Origin: Candidatus Parcubacteria bacterium
GTDB taxonomy: Bacteria; Patescibacteriota; Minisyncoccia; Phycocordibacterales; SBAW01
Direction of reading: 5' to 3'
NCBI GenBank assembly: GCA_014379165.1
Contig: JACMMG010000002.1
Coordinates: 1 to 6,028, forward strand
DNA length: 6,028 nucleotides
In this document: positions 1 to 4,696 of the stretch, one piece after another
Numbering within the stretch: the stretch's first letter is position 1
Layout of the letters: each line of letters begins with the position of its first letter
Program-made: the position numbers and the translations under genes
Notes under the pieces: generated by a model
Told to the model about the DNA's origin: nothing
The model's input: the letters and a program-made list of their open reading frames with translations, nothing else
Database searches by the model: none

Positions 1-1
1 C

Positions 2-1033
2 AATCACCGACCCATTTTGGATTATCTTGAAAGCGCATCGGGGAAAAATTATGAGAATGATTTGCGCAGCTTCCGGATTATTGCCGACCATATGAAGGCC
101 GCCGTATTTCTGATTGCAGATGGTGTCAAACCTGGCAATACCGATCAAGGCTACTTCGTACGTCGTCTTATTCGCCGCAGTGTGCGGTATGCCGACAAGC
201 TCGGTATTGAAACCTCGGGTTTTTCTCAGATCGTACGACCAGTTGCCGAAATGTATAAAGAACAGTACCCGGAACTCACAGAAAAAATTACTGAAATTGA
301 ATCGACTATTGCGGCAGAGGAAGAAAAGTTCCGCAAAACTTTGGCACGCGGGATGAAAGAATTGGAGCGCTTTATAGGCGAGAACGATCTCTCCGCACAA
401 AATGCTTTTCAACTTGTTACAACGTACGGGTTTCCGCTTGAGCTGATTATTGAAGAAGCCGGAGAAAAGGGAATCAAACAGATAGATATAGAAGGGTTTA
501 AAGAGTTGCTTACACAACACCAAAACCTTTCTCGTGCGGGCAGTGAGCAGAAGTTCAAAGGCGGCCTTGCAGACACGTCAGAAAAAACAACCCGATTACA
601 CACTGCTCACCATTTACTTCTGAAAGCTCTGCAAACTGTTTTAGGACCAGGGGTACATCAGCGCGGCAGTAACATTACACAAGAGCGCCTGCGCATCGAC
701 TTCAGCTATGACGCCAAAATGACTGAGGAGCAGAAAAAAGAGGTAGAGCGCATTGTTAATGAAAAAATTAAAGAAGATATTCTTGTTGTCAGAAACGAAA
801 TGCCCAAAGAAGAAGCAGAGAAACTTGGGGCGGAACATGAATTCGGCGCTAAATATCCTGACAGGGTTTCTGTGTATTCAATTGGACCTTTGGAGAGTGC
901 TTTTTCTATAGAATTTTGCGGCGGGCCTCACGTTGAGCATACAGGTGAACTTGCGGGGTCAGGAGTATTTAAGATTCAAAAAGAAGAAGCTGTAGCACAG
1001 GGAATACGACGCATCAAAGCAGTGTTGGAATAA
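2..1033 (+). CDS. alaS: Alanyl-tRNA synthetase, 3' part (5' end outside window)
   Basis: Attaches alanine to tRNA-Ala in the cytoplasm and hydrolyses mischarged Ser/Gly-tRNA-Ala. The reading frame is open from position 2, so the gene enters from upstream; the TTG at 17 is internal, not a start. The encoded part begins at the end of the catalytic region, with FRIIADH followed by GYFVRRLIRRSVR, as in class IIc AlaRS. The middle/anticodon-side helical region follows. The editing domain then shows its zinc-type ligands: HTAHH (599-613, HxxxH) and CGGPH (917-931, normally CGGTH). The protein stops at GIRRIKAVLE, the junction where most bacterial AlaRS continue into a coiled coil and the DHHA1/C-Ala domain, so C-Ala is absent. 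Stop TAA is at 1031-1033, with no matching sequence in any frame downstream. Identity is very secure; only the N-terminal part is unseen. Confidence 0.96.
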   Translation, partial: NHRPILDYLESASGKNYENDLRSFRIIADHMKAAVFLIADGVKPGNTDQGYFVRRLIRRSVRYADKLGIETSGFSQIVRPVAEMYKEQYPELTEKITEIESTIAAEEEKFRKTLARGMKELERFIGENDLSAQNAFQLVTTYGFPLELIIEEAGEKGIKQIDIEGFKELLTQHQNLSRAGSEQKFKGGLADTSEKTTRLHTAHHLLLKALQTVLGPGVHQRGSNITQERLRIDFSYDAKMTEEQKKEVERIVNEKIKEDILVVRNEMPKEEAEKLGAEHEFGAKYPDRVSVYSIGPLESAFSIEFCGGPHVEHTGELAGSGVFKIQKEEAVAQGIRRIKAVLE

Positions 1034-1053
1034 GACTTGGAGCGTGATATACC
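1025..1053 (+). promoter_or_regulatory. Possible promoter for the biotinyl-like gene
   Basis: TTGGAA (1025-1030), a 17-nt spacer and TATACC (1048-1053), preceded by an extended -10 TG at 1045-1046. Each hexamer matches the sigma70 consensus at 4 of 6 positions, and the spacing is ideal. It overlaps the end of alaS and would start RNA near 1060, 24 nt before the ATG at 1084. The gene could equally be read through from alaS. Confidence 0.35.
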
Positions 1054-1083
1054 AATTGAGGAACGTGTTGAGAAAGGGTTCAA

Positions 1084-1446
1084 ATGCCTCTTCAAACTAT
1101 CCGGGCGAACTCGTGGCTCCAAGGTTCTACCCGCCTTGTACTCACTTCGCCGTGTCATCGGGGAACCTACTTCCTGGCTCCCGCTGAAATTTCCCTCAAA
1201 GGTCCCCATCTGCCCTATGTGCAAGTAGGAGACGACGTGCACGAAGGACAAGCCCTTTGCCGGATCAGAGAAACATTCCTCCATTCCTGGCAGGAATATC
1301 GGGTTGTTTCTCCACGAGAAGGCATACTCATCGAGCGATCCGTCGAAATAAAGCATCTGGTCAAAAATTCAGGGTATGAGTTCATAGCAGACGGATTCGC
1401 AGTTGGGATTGGGGAGCCCCTTTTCATCCTCGAGCTTCTATCTTAA
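1084..1446 (+). CDS. Small biotinyl/lipoyl-like domain protein (AccB-like, no biotin lysine)
   Basis: 120 residues. From about residue 20 to the end it follows the biotin carboxyl carrier fold: TSPCHRGTYFLAP (compare SPMVGTFY.AP of AccB), VQVGDDVHEGQALCRI (48-61), VVSPREGIL (74-82) and GEPLFILEL (110-118). Where AccB has EAMK, with its biotinylated lysine, this protein has E63-T-F-L66, so it probably cannot carry biotin. There is also an insertion of about a dozen residues around 88-100 (EIKHLVKNSGYEF). ATG 1084 is chosen because AAAGGG (1073-1078) lies about 5 nt upstream, the only convincing Shine-Dalgarno in the window; the frame is closed by a stop at 1069-1071. The gene lies 50 nt after alaS and ends in a terminator. 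No carboxylase subunits are nearby, so its role is unknown: a scaffold, a degenerate carrier, or a domain with another partner. The fold assignment is good; the function is open. Confidence 0.8.
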   Translation: MPLQTIRANSWLQGSTRLVLTSPCHRGTYFLAPAEISLKGPHLPYVQVGDDVHEGQALCRIRETFLHSWQEYRVVSPREGILIERSVEIKHLVKNSGYEFIADGFAVGIGEPLFILELLS

Positions 1447-1486
1447 CGTCCGGCCACGCTTGCGTTGCCGGACGTTCGACTTTTTC
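1445..1486 (+). terminator. Rho-independent terminator
   Basis: A perfect 10-bp inverted repeat (AACGTCCGGC at 1445-1454 with its complement at 1467-1476) encloses a 12-nt loop, in which ACGC and GCGT can pair further. A T5 tract at 1481-1485 follows 4 nt after the stem, with more T shortly after. The left arm begins inside the TAA stop of the preceding gene. It separates the alaS/biotinyl-like unit from the next one. Confidence 0.85.
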
Positions 1487-1492
1487 TTGTTA

Positions 1493-1498
1493 TATACT
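1493..1498 (+). promoter_or_regulatory. Likely -10 element of a leaderless promoter
   Basis: TATACT at 1493-1498, just after the terminator tail, with 7 nt to the ATG at 1506, so transcription would begin at or next to the start codon. An overlapping reading, TGT-TATATA (1488-1496), would be an extended -10. No convincing -35 is visible at the proper distance. Because the terminator precedes it, the downstream gene needs a promoter here, which supports the call. Confidence 0.5.
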
Positions 1499-1505
1499 GA
1501 AGCTT

Positions 1506-2471
1506 ATGTCTCCGCTTTTTGGGAAACAACCGCGCTCAGGAAAGACAATTCTTCTGCTTGATATTGAAAATGGCAGCGTAGGGGGCGTCTTTGCCAGAGT
1601 ATCTCCGGACCATGCGCCAAAACTCTTTGGCGAAATACGTAAAAAAATCCGCATTCTTCCAAGCCGCGACGCCGACTCGCTTATGAAGGAGATCGAAAAA
1701 GCTGCGCACGAGGTACTGGCGCATGCAAGCGAAGTTGCAGCTCGCGTGCGGCTCAATGAATCTCTGTCATCGATAGGTAAAGTAGAGCGAGGCGCCGTAT
1801 TTTTGCGCTCGCCGTGGGCGCATGTTGATTTTGACGATACGGGGACAGTTTCAACGAGTGCTGTCGATGAACTACTGCTTTCTATGCAAGGACTCTATAC
1901 AGATGCCATGGGTGATTCGCCTGTCTCATTTCACTCTTTTGGCGCTTCAACAGGGCCAATACTGCATCGTATTTTTGAAGCAACAGAATATAGCCTTATA
2001 TGCATCATGAGTGCAGAAATAACCGAATTATGCGTTACCGATGGAGAAAACGTGCGCGGATATGCCACGTTGCCGTTTGGAAGCAATACCATTATGCGTA
2101 CCCTTAAAGCACATAACGGTTTATCTGATGCTGAAGCGTACTCTCTTTTGCGCCTCCCGTTTTCCCGTTCAGCTGAAGCATTGCATGCGACTTGTGCACA
2201 CATGCTTAAAGAATTTGCAAGCGCTGCTCATGCTCTCTTGCACCACTATCCCTCACGAAATGTATTCGTAGTAGCACAAGAGCCTTTTGCTCATTGGCTT
2301 GCACAAACGCTTGAGAGCGAGCATCTTCAAGAAATTTTTACCGAAGGTGGCGAGGTTCGTGCGCTTTCACAGCGGCATGTTACTCCCTACCTGGCGGCTC
2401 ATGCGCAAAAGCCAGATATCCCACTTATGCTTGCAAGTCTCTTTGCTGATGCGAGGTGGGGTACAGTATAA
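1506..2471 (+). CDS. Actin/Hsp70-fold protein, PilM/FtsA-like
   Basis: 321 residues, no signal peptide or membrane segment, so cytoplasmic. Landmarks resemble the PilM/FtsA branch of actin-like ATPases. A phosphate-1-like strand (ILLLDIENGSVGGVF, 15-29) stands near the N-terminus. A phosphate-2-like segment (SLICIMSAEITELCVTDG, 163-180) is followed by the characteristic PFGSNTIMRTL (190-200), comparable to PIGGN.IT..L in PilM. A late strand, NVFVVAQEPFAHWL (252-265), sits where PilM/FtsA have a GG adenosine motif. Several nucleotide-binding positions look lost: the phosphate-2 Asp-Ile-Gly is Ile-Met-Ser, and the GG motif is absent. ATG 1506 is used because it follows the -10 element at leaderless distance and the protein begins right before the first fold strand. 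The next gene starts 8 nt after its stop, so the two are probably co-expressed and may interact. It could instead be a general FtsA relative; a specific function is not known. Confidence 0.7.
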   Translation: MSPLFGKQPRSGKTILLLDIENGSVGGVFARVSPDHAPKLFGEIRKKIRILPSRDADSLMKEIEKAAHEVLAHASEVAARVRLNESLSSIGKVERGAVFLRSPWAHVDFDDTGTVSTSAVDELLLSMQGLYTDAMGDSPVSFHSFGASTGPILHRIFEATEYSLICIMSAEITELCVTDGENVRGYATLPFGSNTIMRTLKAHNGLSDAEAYSLLRLPFSRSAEALHATCAHMLKEFASAAHALLHHYPSRNVFVVAQEPFAHWLAQTLESEHLQEIFTEGGEVRALSQRHVTPYLAAHAQKPDIPLMLASLFADARWGTV

Positions 2472-2472
2472 T
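2443..2472 (+). promoter_or_regulatory. Possible internal promoter, consensus -10, leaderless
   Basis: TATAAT, the full -10 consensus, at 2467-2472 overlaps the stop codon of the actin-fold gene. TTGCTG at 2443-2448 is a fair -35 with an 18-nt spacer. Only 7 nt separate the -10 from the ATG at 2480, so the RNA would start at the start codon. Part of the match comes from coding sequence and may be coincidence. Confidence 0.45.
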
Positions 2473-2479
2473 AAAGAAC

Positions 2480-3763
2480 ATGCAAGATATGGTACCCCGC
2501 GGTGACAGGTCAATTCGAAATATTCCGATATCAACGGGACATCGCAGACCCCGTGTACAAGAAGAAGTATACGAAGAGGAATATACTGCGCCCCAACAAA
2601 CGCCACAAATCCCCCGACGTCGCCGCAGACGAGGCGGACTTTTTATCTGGCTTCTTCTCGGTATCATTGTTATTGCTGGAGTACTTGGCCTTCTCCTCTC
2701 CACTCTTTTTGCGGGGGCAAAAATAACTGTCCACGCTCGCAGTGCCACGGTAACTCCGCCGGCCGCATTGGATGCAAAGATAAATCCGGGGCAAGGGGAA
2801 CTCGCATACACATCGATGACTGTTACTCGAGCAGCAACGACCTCGGTCCAAGCCTCTGGGACCAAACAGGTCTCACGGGCAGCTTCTGGGGTTATCACTA
2901 TCTACAATGGGGCAGGAACAGAAGTACAGCGGCTTATCGCAAATACGCGGTTTGAAGCGCCAGATGGAAAAATCTATCGTATTCGCCAATCAATAACGGT
3001 TCCTGGAGGCACCAAGGCTGCTAACGGCACACTTACTCCCGGCTCGACTTCAGCAACCGTATATGCCGACTCGCCCGGCGCGGAATATAACCGTGGCGAA
3101 ACGCGCTTCACTATACCTGGGTTCAAAGAGGACCCTAAGTACACAACAATGTATGCGGAAGGAAAATCGATTGTTGGAGGTTTTGTAGGAGCAGAACCGT
3201 CAGTTTCAACAAGTGATCTTACAAAAGCGCAGACAATGCTCCGCACACAACTGGAAAGCGCCATTGCTACCGCAGTTTCTTCCCAGATTCCTGAAGGGTC
3301 TGTGCCGATAGCGGGTGCGTTCGACATTGTATATGCCGATATCGCACAAACACCGGGTGCCAATAATACCGCAACGCTTTCTCAAAGTGCCACAGCAGCT
3401 GTTGGAATTGTAAAAATAAACGACCTCGCTGCTGCTATCGCTCGCAAAACGGTGACAGGCTACAATGGCGAAGCGGTTACTTTTACCAATTCTGCCGCTT
3501 TGAATATCGCGACTGCTTCTACCACTAAACCAACAGGCGTGCTTAATCTGAGGTTTTCGGGCAACCCTACTCTAATATGGCAATACGACCAAAATGCTCT
3601 TATAGGAGCGCTTGTAGGTAAAGAAAAGTCTTCATTTGAATCAATCCTTAAAACATTCGAACCAGCAATTACCGGCGCCGAAGCTGAGGTCCGCCCCTTC
3701 TGGCAGCGCTCCTTCCCGAGTGACCCGCAAAAGATTACGGTAATAGCGGGAGCCTCCCAATAA
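2480..3763 (+). CDS. Single-pass membrane protein with baseplate-J-like extracytoplasmic region
   Basis: 427 residues from ATG 2480. Residues 1-52 are cytoplasmic and polar: MQDMVPRGDRSIRNIPI, then an acidic YEEEY stretch, Pro/Gln residues and a run of six arginines at 46-51. One strong transmembrane helix follows (about 53-80, LFIWLLLGIIVIAGVLGLLL), and the arginines just before it place the N-terminus inside. The rest, about 345 residues, is Thr/Ser/Ala-rich and beta-like. GVITIYNGAGTEVQRLIANT (137-156) followed by a RFEAPDGKIYR stretch, then VYADSPGAEYN (194-204) and IPGFK (212-216) match the pattern that annotation pipelines call baseplate J/gp47-like in Patescibacteria. The C-terminus, RPFWQRSFPSDPQKITV, is a conserved end I remember from that family. 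There are no cysteines or signal peptidase site. GTG 2456 is rejected because it lies inside the previous gene. No phage structural genes surround it, so a phage role is unlikely; a cell-envelope role with the preceding actin-fold protein is inferred. Confidence 0.72.
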   Translation: MQDMVPRGDRSIRNIPISTGHRRPRVQEEVYEEEYTAPQQTPQIPRRRRRRGGLFIWLLLGIIVIAGVLGLLLSTLFAGAKITVHARSATVTPPAALDAKINPGQGELAYTSMTVTRAATTSVQASGTKQVSRAASGVITIYNGAGTEVQRLIANTRFEAPDGKIYRIRQSITVPGGTKAANGTLTPGSTSATVYADSPGAEYNRGETRFTIPGFKEDPKYTTMYAEGKSIVGGFVGAEPSVSTSDLTKAQTMLRTQLESAIATAVSSQIPEGSVPIAGAFDIVYADIAQTPGANNTATLSQSATAAVGIVKINDLAAAIARKTVTGYNGEAVTFTNSAALNIATASTTKPTGVLNLRFSGNPTLIWQYDQNALIGALVGKEKSSFESILKTFEPAITGAEAEVRPFWQRSFPSDPQKITVIAGASQ

Positions 3764-3771
3764 CCCCTTTG

Positions 3772-3800
3772 TTGACACTTTTTCCAGACTTTAGTACTAT
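3772..3800 (+). promoter_or_regulatory. Strong sigma70-type promoter of the infA ribosomal cluster
   Basis: TTGACA, the exact -35 consensus, at 3772-3777, a 17-nt spacer, and TACTAT at 3795-3800 (-10, 4 of 6). The predicted start is near 3807, giving a leader of only about 12 nt before the infA ATG. It lies in the 55-nt gap after the membrane protein gene and is the best promoter in the window. The GGAG at 3802-3805 would fall upstream of the RNA start, so it is not a usable Shine-Dalgarno. Confidence 0.8.
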
Positions 3801-3818
3801 TGGAGACGCTCTTAGCTG

Positions 3819-4028
3819 ATGGATACACAAACACCTGAAGTAAACGGCACAGTCGAAGAGGCTTTGCCCAATACCTTGTTTCGAGTAAAACTTGAGACGG
3901 GAGAGGTGATTCTTGCGTACCTGGCGGGCAAAATGCGTTTGCACCGAATAAAAGTCCTCGTTGGGGACAAAGTTTTGGTGCGACTGGACCCGTATGGGGG
4001 GAAAGGCCGGATTACGCGCCGGCTCTAA
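3819..4028 (+). CDS. infA: Translation initiation factor IF-1
   Basis: 69 residues, the normal length of bacterial IF-1. It binds the ribosomal A site of the 30S subunit and helps IF-2 and IF-3 during initiation. The single S1/OB-fold domain is clear: NGTVEEALPNTLFRVKLETG (9-28), then LAGKMRLHRIKVLVGDKVLV (35-54) and the ending DPYGGKGRITRRL, matching the family pattern GTV.E.LPN..FRV.LE.G and PYD..KGRI..R. The N-terminus, MDTQTPEV, is short and polar as usual. It is the first gene of the ribosomal cluster, with its own promoter; rpmJ follows after 5 nt. In many bacteria infA sits after map and adk; neither is present here. There is no Shine-Dalgarno at a useful distance before the ATG. Confidence 0.97.
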   Translation: MDTQTPEVNGTVEEALPNTLFRVKLETGEVILAYLAGKMRLHRIKVLVGDKVLVRLDPYGGKGRITRRL

Positions 4029-4033
4029 TAAAA

Positions 4034-4147
4034 ATGAAGATCAAGGCATCAATCAAAAAGAGGTGTGTTAACTGTACTCTTGTGCGCCGCAAGGGACGAA
4101 TTTATGTTACGTGCAGCAATCCGCGCCACAAGCAACGCCAAGGATAA
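4034..4147 (+). CDS. rpmJ: 50S ribosomal protein L36
   Basis: 37 residues, the usual length for the zinc-bearing L36 form, and easily missed because it is so short. The sequence opens MKIKASIKKRCVNC and ends CSNPRHKQRQG, as in other bacteria. The zinc ligands Cys11, Cys14, Cys27 and His32 are all present, so this is the C+ (zinc-binding) type. It sits in the large subunit near helices of 23S rRNA domains II, V and VI. It starts 5 nt after infA and ends 20 nt before rpsM, in the standard infA-rpmJ-rpsM order. No Shine-Dalgarno precedes it; the sequence before ATG is an A-rich run, so translation may rely on coupling with infA or on an unstructured leader. Confidence 0.96.
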   Translation: MKIKASIKKRCVNCTLVRRKGRIYVTCSNPRHKQRQG

Positions 4148-4167
4148 AACTACATTTCTATAACGAT

Positions 4168-4545
4168 ATGAGAATTTCAGGTATAACTATCCCAAACAAA
4201 CGTCTCCCTTTTGCACTTGCAACGCTGTATGGTGTTGGAATTCCGCTTGGGGAAACGATTTGCATTCAGGCAAAAGTTGATGCAAACAAAAAAGCTGACG
4301 ATCTCACTGCCGACGAAGAGAACGCAATTCGCCGCATCATTGAAAGTATGAAAATTGAAGGAGATCTTAAGCGAGAAGTTTCCGGAAACATAAAACGCCT
4401 TAAAGATATCGGCGCATACCGTGGTACAAGACACTCCCGCCGACTTCCAGTTCGTGGACAGCGAACCAAGACCAATTCCAGAACTGTACGTGGCAACGTC
4501 CGCAAGACAATGGGCTCGGGACGTCGAAAAGTGGAAAAGACATAG
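4168..4545 (+). CDS. rpsM: 30S ribosomal protein S13
   Basis: 125 residues, close to the usual bacterial length. S13 lies in the head of the small subunit and contacts the large subunit and P-site tRNA. Visible landmarks are MRISGITIPNKR at the start, LYGVGIPLGETIC (20-32, the helix-two-turn-helix region), LTADEENAIRRIIE (46-59), EGDLKREVSGNIKRL (64-78), the rRNA-binding YRGTRHSRRLPVRGQRTKTN (84-103) and a basic Arg/Lys-rich tail that reaches tRNA. ATG 4168 is chosen because family members begin exactly there. An upstream in-frame ATG at 4111 would add 19 unrelated residues and overlap rpmJ. There is no Shine-Dalgarno; the leader (4148-4167) is AT-rich. After it comes an unusually long 151-nt gap before rpsK. 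Confidence 0.96.
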   Translation: MRISGITIPNKRLPFALATLYGVGIPLGETICIQAKVDANKKADDLTADEENAIRRIIESMKIEGDLKREVSGNIKRLKDIGAYRGTRHSRRLPVRGQRTKTNSRTVRGNVRKTMGSGRRKVEKT

Positions 4546-4553
4546 TCTTTGGA

Positions 4554-4657
4554 ACCCAGCACTAAATCCAAAACTCCCAACAGGTATGAAAATTGGACAA
4601 AACTTAAAAAATACTATAGAGTTACAAGCATCTTCACTCGGCTTTTTAGTGCTGGGT
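4554..4657. repeat. 13-bp perfect inverted repeat enclosing 78 nt, rpsM-rpsK gap
   Basis: ACCCAGCACTAAA at 4554-4566 is exactly complementary to 4645-4657. Inside, TCCAA (4567-4571) directly abuts the first arm and can pair with TTGGA (4593-4597), and AACT (4601-4604) can pair with AGTT (4620-4623), so a branched RNA is possible. A T5 run (4663-4667) follows the second arm by 5 nt. No target-site duplication flanks the arms. It may be a regulatory leader for rpsK-rpsD-rpoA, an attenuator, or the ends of a 104-bp MITE-like insertion. Confidence 0.6.
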
Positions 4658-4687
4658 GGTGATTTTTATGTTCACTTCGTTCGCTAA
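4586..4687 (+). CDS. Possible 33-residue small ORF between rpsM and rpsK
   Basis: ATG at 4586 opens a 33-codon frame ending in TAA 9 nt before the rpsK start. The product begins MKIGQNLKNTIELQ and has a moderately hydrophobic second half (LGFLVLGGDFYVHFV). The frame continues further upstream through rpsM in another frame, so being open is partly chance. No good Shine-Dalgarno or homology is recognised. Most likely it is non-coding structured DNA, listed because it spans the whole gap in one frame. Confidence 0.12.
   Translation: MKIGQNLKNTIELQASSLGFLVLGGDFYVHFVR
4612..4617 (+). promoter_or_regulatory. Possible internal -10 element before rpsK
   Basis: TACTAT at 4612-4617, the same hexamer as the -10 of the infA promoter and in a similar A/T-rich setting. 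TTGGAC at 4593-4598 resembles a -35, but the spacer is only 13 nt, too short for normal sigma70 recognition. If real, RNA would start near 4624 and carry the rpsK leader hairpin. Confidence 0.22.
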
Positions 4688-4693
4688 AAATCA
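4660..4693 (+). promoter_or_regulatory. 9-bp hairpin directly before the rpsK start codon
   Basis: TGATTTTTA (4660-4668) is perfectly complementary to TAAAAATCA (4685-4693), with a 16-nt loop. The right arm ends 3 nt before the rpsK ATG at 4697, so folding would cover the ribosome landing zone. The stem is AT-rich and therefore weak; its left arm holds the T-run that follows the larger inverted repeat. Confidence 0.4.
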
Positions 4694-4696
4694 ACC

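Noticed and set aside
1037..1228. 63-codon TTG-started frame just after alaS, in the alaS frame
   Set aside because: It overlaps the biotinyl-like gene, whose protein matches a known fold; the 63-codon product resembles neither C-Ala nor any family I know, and a frameshift is not needed to explain the region.
976..1356. 126-codon frame on the - strand
   Set aside because: Shadow of alaS and the biotinyl-like gene; composition and content are not protein-like and no start signal is seen.
2456..2479. GTG 2456 as start of the membrane protein
   Set aside because: It would overlap the previous gene by 16 nt and add eight residues absent from the remembered family start (MQDM...RSIRNIP); ATG 2480 also fits the -10 spacing.
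2425..2898. 157-codon frame on the - strand across the start of the membrane protein gene
   Set aside because: It lies opposite a recognisable + strand gene, is Arg/Cys/Ser-rich as expected for an antisense shadow, and has no convincing start.
3748..3758. GGGA-GCC-TCCC hairpin at the end of the membrane protein gene as a terminator
   Set aside because: Only 4 bp, lying within the coding end, and followed by no T-tract.
4111..4167. Upstream ATG 4111 as rpsM start
   Set aside because: It overlaps rpmJ by 37 nt, and the extra 19 residues have no match in S13 proteins, which begin at MRISGITIPN.
4421..4585. Upstream part of the alternate frame running through rpsM into the gap
   Set aside because: It overlaps the highly conserved C-terminal coding part of rpsM and is a shadow frame.
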